From Streptomyces sp. AW19M42 (GTDB lineage: Bacteria > Actinomycetota > Actinomycetes > Streptomycetales > Streptomycetaceae): 33,656 nucleotides of DNA. Of this stretch, positions 16,171 to 23,477 are shown piece after piece. The stretch lies in the NCBI GenBank assembly GCA_000470535.1, contig CBRG010000193.1:1-33656 (forward strand). The letters are read 5' to 3'. Each line of letters opens with the position of its first letter. Position 1 is the first letter of the stretch. The position numbers were made by a program, and so were the translations under genes. The notes beneath the pieces are model-generated. The model was given only the letters and a program-made list of their open reading frames with translations. It was not told where the DNA came from and ran no database searches.

Positions 16171-17138
16171 CAACTCTCCTGGATCATGCGAAGGGCCCGG
16201 CGCAGGCCACGCCCCGCACCGAGACCCCGCTCCAGCGCGCCCTGCGCATGGAACCCCGCCCCGTGTGGGAGGAGGCGCCCACCAAGGCGGGTCTCGCCTT
16301 CAAGGGGTTCGGTCTCGTCGCGATCTGCGCGGTCGTGATCATCCCGATCTGGGTGGTGCTCGTCACCAGCCTCTCCGACACCAAGACGATCAACGAGGCG
16401 GGCGGCCTGGTCGTCTGGCCGAGGCACATCACCTTCATCGCCTACAAGGAGCTGCTCAGCGGGGGTGCGGTGACCCGCGCGGCAGCCGTGAGCGTGGGCC
16501 TCACCGTCGTCGGCACCGTGGTCAGCATGGTCGTCTCGGTCCTGTGCGCGTACGGGCTGAGCCGCCGCGATTCGTACGCGCACCGTCCGCTGCTGATGAC
16601 CCTGATGGCCACGATGTTCTTCGGTGCCGGTCTCATCCCGACGTATCTGCTGGTCACGGGCATCGGGCTGAGCGACAGCTACTGGTCGATGATCCTGCCC
16701 AGCGCGATCAGCGTCTTCAACGTGCTGGTCCTGCGCGGCTTCTTCATGGACACCGCGCCCGAACTCATCGACGCGGCCCGGATCGACGGCGCCGGCGAGT
16801 GGCGCATCCTGCTCCAGATCATCATGCCGCTGTCGCGTGCGGTGATCGCCGTGATCTCGCTGTTCTACGCGGTCGGCTACTGGAGCCAGTGGTTCAACGC
16901 GATGCTCTACGTCCAGGACAGCGACAAGTACCCGCTCCAGATGATCCTGCGTCAGCTGGTCCTGCAGCACCAGGTGCCCCCGGGCGCCATGGGCGCCGCG
17001 GTCAGCAGCGGGGCGATCAACAGCCTCGCCGTGCAGATGGCGGTCATGATCCTGGCGCTGATCCCGGTCGCGGTGCTGTCGCCGTTCGTCCAGAAGCACT
17101 TCCAGAAGGGCATGCTCACCGGCGCCGTGAAGGGCTGA
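16167..17138 (+). CDS. ABC sugar permease, LplC/YtcP-like
   Basis: Second permease subunit, 323 residues, forming a heterodimer with the preceding gene product. The ATG overlaps the upstream stop codon (ATGA, 16167-16170). It has a short cytoplasmic N-terminus, six predicted membrane helices, and the EAA loop LIDAARIDGAGEWRILLQII. LplC features such as MFFGAGLIPTYLL and the end VLSPFVQKHFQKGMLTGAVKG are present. That terminal FQKGMLTGAVKG is a hallmark of this permease group. Its neighbours indicate oligosaccharide import. Confidence 0.95.
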   Translation: MTTLLDHAKGPAQATPRTETPLQRALRMEPRPVWEEAPTKAGLAFKGFGLVAICAVVIIPIWVVLVTSLSDTKTINEAGGLVVWPRHITFIAYKELLSGGAVTRAAAVSVGLTVVGTVVSMVVSVLCAYGLSRRDSYAHRPLLMTLMATMFFGAGLIPTYLLVTGIGLSDSYWSMILPSAISVFNVLVLRGFFMDTAPELIDAARIDGAGEWRILLQIIMPLSRAVIAVISLFYAVGYWSQWFNAMLYVQDSDKYPLQMILRQLVLQHQVPPGAMGAAVSSGAINSLAVQMAVMILALIPVAVLSPFVQKHFQKGMLTGAVKG

Positions 17139-17190
17139 TCCACAGCTGAGCTCCCCGTTGCAGAACCCATTCCAAGGAACGAGAGACGCC

Positions 17191-19167
17191 ATGCCGTCCC
17201 TGCGTGACGCGGCCCGCGGCCGCATCCTCTTCGGAGGCGACTACAACCCCGAGCAGTGGCCGGAGGAGGTCTGGGAGGACGACGCCCGGCTGATGAAGGA
17301 GGCCGGGGTCAACTCCGTCACCCTCGGCGTCTTCTCCTGGTCGAAGATCGAACCACGCCCCGGCGCAAGGGAGTTCGGCTGGCTCGACCGGCTGATGGAC
17401 CTGATGCACGCACACGGGATCGGCGTCGTGCTCGCCACCCCGACCGCCTCCCCGCCGCCCTGGATGGGAGCGCGGCACCCCGAGACGCTGCCGCGCGCGG
17501 AGGACGGTTCGGTCATCTGGTACGGCTCGCGCCAGCAGTTCTGCGCGAGCTCCCCCGTCTACCGCCGCTACGCCGCCGCGCTCACCGAGGACCTCGCCGC
17601 CCGGTACGCGGACCACCCGGCGCTCACCGTCTGGCACATCAACAACGAGTACTGCACCCACTGCTGGTGCGACGGGACGGCCGCCCACTTCCGCCGCTGG
17701 CTGCGGAACCGGTACGGCACGGTCGACGCGCTCAACGAGGCCTGGGGCACCGCGTTCTGGAGCCAGCGCTACGACGCGTGGGCGGAGATCCTGCCGCCGC
17801 GCAAGGCGCAGTACATGAAGAATCCCGCGCAGGTGCTGGACTTCAAGCGGTTCACCTCCGACGCGCTGATGGAGTGCTACGTCGCCGAGCGCGACATCGT
17901 CGCCCGGCACACCCCGCACATCCCGGTGACGACCAATTTCATGCCGCTGTGGTCGGGGCAGGACGCCTGGGCCTGGTCCGCCCAGGAGGACATCGTCTCC
18001 GTCGACATCTACCCGGACCCCCGGGACCCGCACGGCGGCCAGTACAACGCGATGATCGCCGACATGACGCGCTCGCAGGCCGCCGGACCGTGGATGCTCA
18101 TGGAGCAGGCCGCGGGAGCGGTCAACTGGCGTGGGGTCAACCACCCCAAGCCCGAGGGCCTGAACCGGCTCTGGTCGCTCCAGGCGGTGGCGCGCGGCGC
18201 CGACGCCGTCTGCTACTTCCAGTGGCGCCAGTCCCGGCAGGGCTCGGAGAAGTTCCACTCCGGGATGCTCACCCACGCCGGCGAACAGGGCCGCACCTTC
18301 CGGGAGATCAAGCGTCTGGGCGCGGAGCTGGCCGTGATCGGCCCGGCCGTCGGCGGCAGCGGGGTAAGCGCCGAGGTGGCGATCCTGCACGACTGGGACT
18401 CCTGGTGGGCGGGCGCGCAGGAGGGCAGGCCGTCCGCACTGCTGGACTACACCGAGGTGGTACGGAGCTGGCACCGGGCACTGTGGGAGGACGGCCTCGC
18501 CACGGAGTTCGCCCGGCCCGACGCCGATCTGAGCCGGTTCAGGATGGTGGCCGTGCCGCATCTGTATCTGCTCGACGACACCGCGATCGACAACCTCGTG
18601 GCGTACGTGCGCGGCGGCGGGAGACTGGTCTGCGGGTTCTTCAGCGGGGTCGCGGACGTGGACGACCGGATCAGGCCGGGCGGCATGGACGCCCGGCTGC
18701 GTGAACTGTTCGGCATCAGGACCCTGCACGAGTGGTGGCCGCTCGACGCGGGCTCGGACGTGCGGTGCGACGGCTTCTGGGGCGGGCTCTGGTCCGAGGA
18801 ACTGGAGGCGGAGTCGGGCACCGAGGTGATGGCCGCCTACCGCGACGGCGAGCTGGCCGGGCTGCCCGCGGTGCTGCGCCGGGGCCGGGCCTGGTACCTG
18901 TCGACGCTCCCGGAGCCGGAGGCGCTGCGCGCGCTGCTGGGCGGGGTGGCCCGGGAGGCCGGTGCGGAACCGGTGCTGGCGGGGCTGCCCGACGGCGTGG
19001 AGGCGGTCCGCCGCGGCGAACTGCTCTTCCTGCTCAACCACGGGCGGGCCGCGGTCACCGTGACCGTACCCGGCGCCCCGGAGGACCTGCTGACCGGGCG
19101 GGCGGTGCGGGGCCAGGTGGAGCTGGGCCGCCACGGTGTGGCCGTACTGAGAAACGCCGCGCCGTGA
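17191..19167 (+). CDS. GH42 beta-galactosidase
   Basis: Hydrolyses terminal beta-galactosides. In xyloglucan it would remove galactose from the L side chain. The protein has 658 residues, typical of the family, without signal peptide, hence cytoplasmic. It opens with FGGDYNPEQWPEEVWEDD, a GH42 signature. The acid/base is E153 in HINNEYC and the nucleophile is E305 in WMLMEQAAG. Four cysteines (QFC, EYC, HC, WC) match the structural metal site of GH42 enzymes. ATG 17191 is preceded by AAGGA (17174-17178) and GAGAG (17181-17185). It begins 52 bp after the permease and overlaps the GH95 gene by 4 bp. Other beta-galactosides, such as galactan fragments, are possible substrates. Confidence 0.94.
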   Translation: MPSLRDAARGRILFGGDYNPEQWPEEVWEDDARLMKEAGVNSVTLGVFSWSKIEPRPGAREFGWLDRLMDLMHAHGIGVVLATPTASPPPWMGARHPETLPRAEDGSVIWYGSRQQFCASSPVYRRYAAALTEDLAARYADHPALTVWHINNEYCTHCWCDGTAAHFRRWLRNRYGTVDALNEAWGTAFWSQRYDAWAEILPPRKAQYMKNPAQVLDFKRFTSDALMECYVAERDIVARHTPHIPVTTNFMPLWSGQDAWAWSAQEDIVSVDIYPDPRDPHGGQYNAMIADMTRSQAAGPWMLMEQAAGAVNWRGVNHPKPEGLNRLWSLQAVARGADAVCYFQWRQSRQGSEKFHSGMLTHAGEQGRTFREIKRLGAELAVIGPAVGGSGVSAEVAILHDWDSWWAGAQEGRPSALLDYTEVVRSWHRALWEDGLATEFARPDADLSRFRMVAVPHLYLLDDTAIDNLVAYVRGGGRLVCGFFSGVADVDDRIRPGGMDARLRELFGIRTLHEWWPLDAGSDVRCDGFWGGLWSEELEAESGTEVMAAYRDGELAGLPAVLRRGRAWYLSTLPEPEALRALLGGVAREAGAEPVLAGLPDGVEAVRRGELLFLLNHGRAAVTVTVPGAPEDLLTGRAVRGQVELGRHGVAVLRNAAP

Positions 19168-21416
19168 CCGGCCGCGCGCACATCGACGGCACCTGGGAGC
19201 CCCGCCCGGCCGTCCGCTGGGAGGACGCCTTCCTCGGCGGCAACGGTCGGCACGGCGCCATGGTGTACGGGGACCCCGCCGACGACCGGGTCATCGTCAA
19301 CCACCACACACTGGTCCGGCCCAACGGCAGCGAGCACATTCGCCCGCCCGAGCTCGCGCACCGGCTGGAGCGGCTGCGGGACGCCCTGCTGACCGGGGAC
19401 ACCACGGCCGGTGAGCAGTTCGGCGCGGGGCGGCCACTGGCCTGGGTGCAGCCCTTCCACCCGGCGTTCCAGACCCGGATCCGCCCCACCCAGGCCTCGG
19501 TGCCCGCCCCCGGTGACGACAGGGCGCTCGTCGACTACCGGCGGTCGGTCGATTTCGCCACGGGTGAGATCACGGCCGCCCGCGAGGGCCGGCGCAGCCA
19601 GGTCTTCGTCTCCCGCGCGGACGACGTGATCGTGCAGCGTGTGACCAGCCCCGGTCTCGCGGTGGATCTGACCCTGGACCACGCCCTGCCCGGCGCCCCG
19701 CCCCGGCTGGCGATCGGGCGCAGCACCGCGCTGACTCCGGGTGGCGGCCGGCTGGTGCTGCGGGTGGGCTACCCGGACAGCGAGCTCGCGTACACCGGGG
19801 TGACCGTCGTCCGGGCGGACGGCGGGCGGGTGTCGGTGGCGAGTGAGGGCATCCGCGTCGAGGGGGCCCGGAGCCTGCTGCTGCTCACCCGGGTGCGGCG
19901 CCACGCGGGTGACCTCGACCTCGCGGCGGAGTGCGCGGCGCTGCCGGGGGACGGCTATCCGGCGCTGCTCGACCGGCACCTTCGCCTGCACCGACCTGCC
20001 TTCGAGCGGGCCTCCCTGACGCTGGACGCGGATCCGTATGAACGAGCACTGCCCGGAAGCGAGTTGGTGCGTCTGCCGGGCAGTCCCGCATTGGTGGAGC
20101 GGCTGTTCGCGGCCGGGCGCTACCACCTGCTCTCGTCCTCCGGTGTGCTGCCGCCCCGGCTGACGGGCCTGTGGACGGGCGACTGGGACACCGCCTGGTC
20201 TGGGGCGTTCACCACCAACGCCAACCTCAACCTCCAGATCGCCTCTGCGGCGGCAGCGGCGCTGCCGGAGGCGTCCGAGGCCCATGCCGCCCTGGTGTAC
20301 GGACAGCTCGGCGACTGGCGGGACAACGCGCGCGCGGTATTCGGGGCGCGCGGAATCGTCGCCCCGTCGCACACGGATGGCGAGTCCGGCCACACCCGCC
20401 ACTTCCAGCGCGCGTATCCGCTGCATCTGTGGACGGCTGGTGCGGACTGGCTCCTGGAGCCGCTGCTGGCCCACGCGGAGACCAGCGGGGTGACCGACCC
20501 GCGACTGGTCGAGGCCCTGCACGAGGCAGCCCTGTTCTACGAGGACTTCCTGACCCGTACCGCCCCGGACGGGACCGTCGCCCTGGTGCCCTCCTACTCG
20601 CCGGAGAACCGGCCCGCCAACGCGAGCTGGGTGACGGTGAACGCCACGATGGACCTCGCGGCCGCCCGTCACGCGCTGACCGTCTCGGCCGACCGCTCCC
20701 CCGACCGCTCGGAGGCCGCCCGGCGGCGCGAACTGGCCTCCCGGCTGCCGGACTTCTCCGTCAACGGGGACGGCGCGCTCACGGAGTGGGCATGGCCGGG
20801 CCTGGAGGAGAACTACGACCACCGCCATCTCAGCCACCTCTACCCGGTGTGGCCGCTGGACGCGATCAACCCGTACGACACCCCGGAGCTGTCGGCCGCG
20901 GCGCATCGCGCGCTGGTACTGCGTGGCTCGGAGAACGACTCCGCCCACGGCCATCTGCACCATGCGCTGGTCGCCGCGCGGCTGCGGGACGGGGCACGGG
21001 CCTCCGCCGCGCTGAACGCCGTCCTCGCGGGCGACTTCTTCCACGACTCCCTGATGAGCACGCACTATCCGGGGCGCGACGTCTACAACGCGGACGCCGC
21101 CCATGCGCTCCCCGCGGCGGTGATCGAGTCACTCGTCCAGTCGACACCCCACCGGCTGGTCCTGCTGCCCGCACCGCTCACCGGCTGCCCGAGCGGTGAA
21201 CTGTGCGGTATCCGCACCCGGTTCGGCGCGGTTCTGGATCTGCGCTGGTCCGCCGACGGCACCGCGACCGCGGTGCTGCACCCCACCCGCACCGCCCGTG
21301 TCGATGTCCGCACGGGCGGCGGCAGCACACTCACCGATGCCTCCGCCGGATCGACCGCCGCTCCGCTGGAGCTGGCGGCCGGCGTGGACCGCGTCCTCGA
21401 ACTGGGGCCGCGGTAG
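19164..21416 (+). CDS. GH95 alpha-L-fucosidase (or alpha-L-galactosidase)
   Basis: Inverting enzyme expected to remove alpha-1,2-linked L-fucose from the fucosyl-galactose side chain of xyloglucan. The protein has 750 residues, no signal peptide, and starts at a GTG overlapping the GH42 stop codon (GTGA). Family blocks seen are WEDAFLGGNGRHGAMVYGD at the N-terminus, the paired asparagines N352/N354 in TTNANLNLQ, E481 in YSPENRP (likely general acid), and HRHLSHLYPVWP. The late block YNADAAHALPAAVIESLVQS aligns by hand with the family's DGNFG...EMLLQS segment, putting the conserved aspartate at D644. The usual tryptophan-rich NYWP after the Asn pair is absent, so specificity may differ. GH95 also contains alpha-L-galactosidases. 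Confidence 0.9.
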   Translation: MTGRAHIDGTWEPRPAVRWEDAFLGGNGRHGAMVYGDPADDRVIVNHHTLVRPNGSEHIRPPELAHRLERLRDALLTGDTTAGEQFGAGRPLAWVQPFHPAFQTRIRPTQASVPAPGDDRALVDYRRSVDFATGEITAAREGRRSQVFVSRADDVIVQRVTSPGLAVDLTLDHALPGAPPRLAIGRSTALTPGGGRLVLRVGYPDSELAYTGVTVVRADGGRVSVASEGIRVEGARSLLLLTRVRRHAGDLDLAAECAALPGDGYPALLDRHLRLHRPAFERASLTLDADPYERALPGSELVRLPGSPALVERLFAAGRYHLLSSSGVLPPRLTGLWTGDWDTAWSGAFTTNANLNLQIASAAAAALPEASEAHAALVYGQLGDWRDNARAVFGARGIVAPSHTDGESGHTRHFQRAYPLHLWTAGADWLLEPLLAHAETSGVTDPRLVEALHEAALFYEDFLTRTAPDGTVALVPSYSPENRPANASWVTVNATMDLAAARHALTVSADRSPDRSEAARRRELASRLPDFSVNGDGALTEWAWPGLEENYDHRHLSHLYPVWPLDAINPYDTPELSAAAHRALVLRGSENDSAHGHLHHALVAARLRDGARASAALNAVLAGDFFHDSLMSTHYPGRDVYNADAAHALPAAVIESLVQSTPHRLVLLPAPLTGCPSGELCGIRTRFGAVLDLRWSADGTATAVLHPTRTARVDVRTGGGSTLTDASAGSTAAPLELAAGVDRVLELGPR

Positions 21417-21444
21417 CACTCCACCCACCATGGAAGGGACAACC

Positions 21445-22158
21445 ATGGCAACACGCACCCGCACGCTCAGCAGGTTCGCACTGGCCCCGGCAACGGCAGT
21501 GGCGGCTCTGATCGGCTTCGCCGCCGCCCCCGCCCAGGCCGCGATCTGGTCCTCCTCGGACCAGTGGGGCAACTACACCACCGCCGACGGATACACCCTG
21601 TACAACAACATCTGGGGTTCCGGTGCGGGTTCGCAGTCCATCTGGGCCAACTCGTCGTCCAACTGGGGCGTTTCCGCCGACCATCCGAACACCGGCGGCA
21701 TCAAGTCCTACCCGAACGCCAAGAAGGTCGTCGACAAGTCCATCACCTCGCTGTCGTCGCTCACCAGCGACTACAACGTCACCGTCCCGTCGTCAGGTGC
21801 CTACAACACCTCGTACGACATCTGGGACACCGACTACGACTACGAGCTCATGCTCTGGGTCAACTACAACGGCGCTGTCGGTCCGCTCGGCACCTCGCAG
21901 GGAACGGTGACACTCGGCGGTCACTCCTGGACCGTCTACAAGGGCGACAACGGGGCCAACCAGGTCTTCTCGTTCCTGCGTACCTCGGACTCCACGTCGG
22001 GTTCGGTGGACATCCTGCCCATCCTGAAGTGGATCAAGGACACCAAGGGCTGGTGGGGCGACGAGACCATCGGTGACGTCCAGTTCGGCTACGAGATCAC
22101 CTCGTCCGCCGGCGGCCTGGACTTCACGACGAACGGATTCGGTGTCTCCGCGAGCTGA
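21445..22158 (+). CDS. Secreted GH12 endoglucanase/xyloglucanase
   Basis: Extracellular endo-acting glucanase that would cut the beta-1,4-glucan backbone of xyloglucan. The protein has 237 residues: a Sec signal peptide of about 32 residues ending PAQA, then a single GH12 jelly-roll domain and no binding module. The nucleophile is E134 in DYELMLWVNY and the acid/base is E217 in FGYEITSS. The early NNIWGSG and late GLDFTTNGFGVSAS strands fit GH12. GGAAGGG (21432-21438) is 6 bp before ATG 21445, so an in-frame ATG at 21430 is rejected. It is the last gene of the operon, 28 bp after GH95. GH12 contains both cellulases and xyloglucanases. The neighbours favour xyloglucan. Confidence 0.93.
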   Translation: MATRTRTLSRFALAPATAVAALIGFAAAPAQAAIWSSSDQWGNYTTADGYTLYNNIWGSGAGSQSIWANSSSNWGVSADHPNTGGIKSYPNAKKVVDKSITSLSSLTSDYNVTVPSSGAYNTSYDIWDTDYDYELMLWVNYNGAVGPLGTSQGTVTLGGHSWTVYKGDNGANQVFSFLRTSDSTSGSVDILPILKWIKDTKGWWGDETIGDVQFGYEITSSAGGLDFTTNGFGVSAS

Positions 22159-22171
22159 GCCGCACCCCAGG

Positions 22172-22199
22172 GAGCCGGTCCCCTCGCGGGGGCCGGCTC
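22172..22199. terminator. Strong hairpin terminator
   Basis: A 12-bp stem (GAGCCGGTCCCC at 22172-22183 with GGGGGCCGGCTC at 22188-22199, one G-U pair) closes on the tetraloop TCGC. It lies 13 bp after the GH12 stop and 22 bp from the convergent lacI stop, so it can serve both transcripts. Confidence 0.85.
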
Positions 22200-22221
22200 G
22201 TGCGCGCACAGGTGTACTGCG

Positions 22222-23229
22222 TCACCTAGGGGCGGGGCCGGTGCTCTCCCGTACCGTCAGCTCGGGTGCCAGCAGCTCGGTTTCGTCCGTGCCCCGGCCG
22301 GAGAGCTTGGCGACGACCTGTTCGACCGAGCGGCGCCCCATCTCCTGCGCGGGGATGGCCACCGAGGTCAGCCGGACCGATGCCTGGGCCGCCACCTGCT
22401 CGGGGCAGATCGCGACCACGGACACGTCCTCCGGCACCGCCCGGCCCTGCTGCCGCAGGAGATTGAGCAGCGGCTCCACCGCCGATTCGTTCTGCACGAT
22501 GAAGCCGGTGGTGCCGGGACGCTCGTCGAATATCCGCGAGAGGGGCTGGGCCATCGCGGGATAGCCGCCCTCGCAGGGCCGGTGCAGGACCCGCACGCCG
22601 GTCTCGCGCGACTTGGCCCGTACTCCGTCCACGGTCCGCTCGGCGAATCCGGTGTGCCGCTCGTACACCGCGGCCGCCTCACCGATGACCGCGACCTCAC
22701 GGTGCCCGAGGCCGGCGAGGTGCTCGACGCAGAGCGCCCCGGTCGCCTCGAAGTCGAGGTCCACGCAGGTGAGACCGGCGGTGTCGGCGGGCAGCCCGAT
22801 GAGCACGGCCGCGCGCTCGGTCTCGCGCAGCAGCGGCAGCCGTTCGTCGTGCAGTTCGACGTCCATCAGGATCATGGCGTCGGCGAGTGAGCTGCCGGTG
22901 ATCCGGCGTACCGCGGCGGGCCCCTCCTCGCCGGTCAGCAGCAGGACGTCGTAGCCGTGGATGCGGGCCGTCGTGGCGACGGCGATGGCGATCTCCATCA
23001 TCACGGGGACGTACATGTCGGTGCGCAGCGGCACCATGAGCGCGATGATGTTCGACCGGCTGCTGGCGAGCGCCCGCGCACCCGCGTTGGGGTGGTAGCC
23101 GAGTTCCTTGATGCTCCGTTCCACCCGTTCCCTGGTGGGGACAGAGATGGACCGCTTCCCGCTGAGGACGTAGCTCACCGTGCTGGCGGAGACTCCGGCG
23201 TGCTGTGCGACCTCGGCAAGGGTGACCAT
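22222..23229 (-). CDS. LacI-family repressor of the xyloglucan locus
   Basis: A 335-residue LacI/GalR regulator. The N-terminal helix-turn-helix is TLAEVAQHAGVSASTVSYVL, followed by the hinge PNAGARALASSRSNIIAL and a periplasmic-binding-protein-like effector domain (PLRTDMYVPVMMEIA, then SSLADAMILMDVE, VDLDFEATGALCVEHL, GHREVAVIG). GGAGAG lies 4 bp upstream of the ATG (minus strand, 23234-23239). The gene converges on the operon it probably controls. Its own promoter is flanked by two copies of the palindrome TCGAAGCGCTTCGA or its one-mismatch form, which also guards the two glycosidase operons, so it is very likely autoregulated. The inducer is probably an imported xyloglucan-derived oligosaccharide. 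That is inference. Confidence 0.93.
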   Translation of the reverse strand: MVTLAEVAQHAGVSASTVSYVLSGKRSISVPTRERVERSIKELGYHPNAGARALASSRSNIIALMVPLRTDMYVPVMMEIAIAVATTARIHGYDVLLLTGEEGPAAVRRITGSSLADAMILMDVELHDERLPLLRETERAAVLIGLPADTAGLTCVDLDFEATGALCVEHLAGLGHREVAVIGEAAAVYERHTGFAERTVDGVRAKSRETGVRVLHRPCEGGYPAMAQPLSRIFDERPGTTGFIVQNESAVEPLLNLLRQQGRAVPEDVSVVAICPEQVAAQASVRLTSVAIPAQEMGRRSVEQVVAKLSGRGTDETELLAPELTVRESTGPAPR

Positions 23230-23300
23230 TCAGCTCTCCATCACAGAACGACGTCGGACACCGGCACGCGGATGGGCGGTTTCAGACGGACACCACTGCG

Positions 23301-23314
23301 GCGAAGCGCTTCGA
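23301..23314. promoter_or_regulatory. LacI-type operator, copy 3 (one mismatch)
   Basis: GCGAAGCGCTTCGA differs from the other copies only in its first base and keeps the 12-bp core CGAAGCGCTTCG. It lies about 32-45 bp downstream of the predicted lacI transcription start and 72 bp before the start codon. Confidence 0.85.
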
Positions 23315-23352
23315 CACCCCACCCATCACCTCGGGTGTGTACGGATAGTGCG

Positions 23353-23381
23353 AGCCTAGACCTGCGGGTACAGCGTGTCCA
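23353..23381 (-). promoter_or_regulatory. lacI promoter
   Basis: On the minus strand, TGGACA (23376-23381) and TAGGCT (23353-23358) are spaced by exactly 17 bp, a good match to the Streptomyces vegetative consensus. The start would be near 23346. Operator copies 3 and 4 flank it on both sides. Confidence 0.72.
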
Positions 23382-23388
23382 TACAATG

Positions 23389-23402
23389 TCGAAGCGCTTC
23401 GA
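23389..23402. promoter_or_regulatory. LacI-type operator, copy 4
   Basis: A perfect TCGAAGCGCTTCGA placed 8 bp upstream of the lacI -35 box. Its centre is 88 bp from that of copy 3. Binding to both sites would trap the promoter in a small loop. Confidence 0.87.
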
Positions 23403-23427
23403 CTCATGCCTTCTGGAAGCGGTGGCC

Positions 23428-23458
23428 CGTGGCGGTCGCCCGTACGCCCACCGCCACG
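23428..23458 (-). terminator. Hairpin terminator after the P450 pair
   Basis: CGTGGCGGT (23428-23436) and ACCGCCACG (23450-23458) form a perfect 9-bp stem with a 13-nt loop. It lies 20 bp downstream of the P450 stop codon on the minus strand and insulates the lacI promoter from read-through. Confidence 0.65.
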
Positions 23459-23477
23459 ATATGCCGACCCGCCCGGT

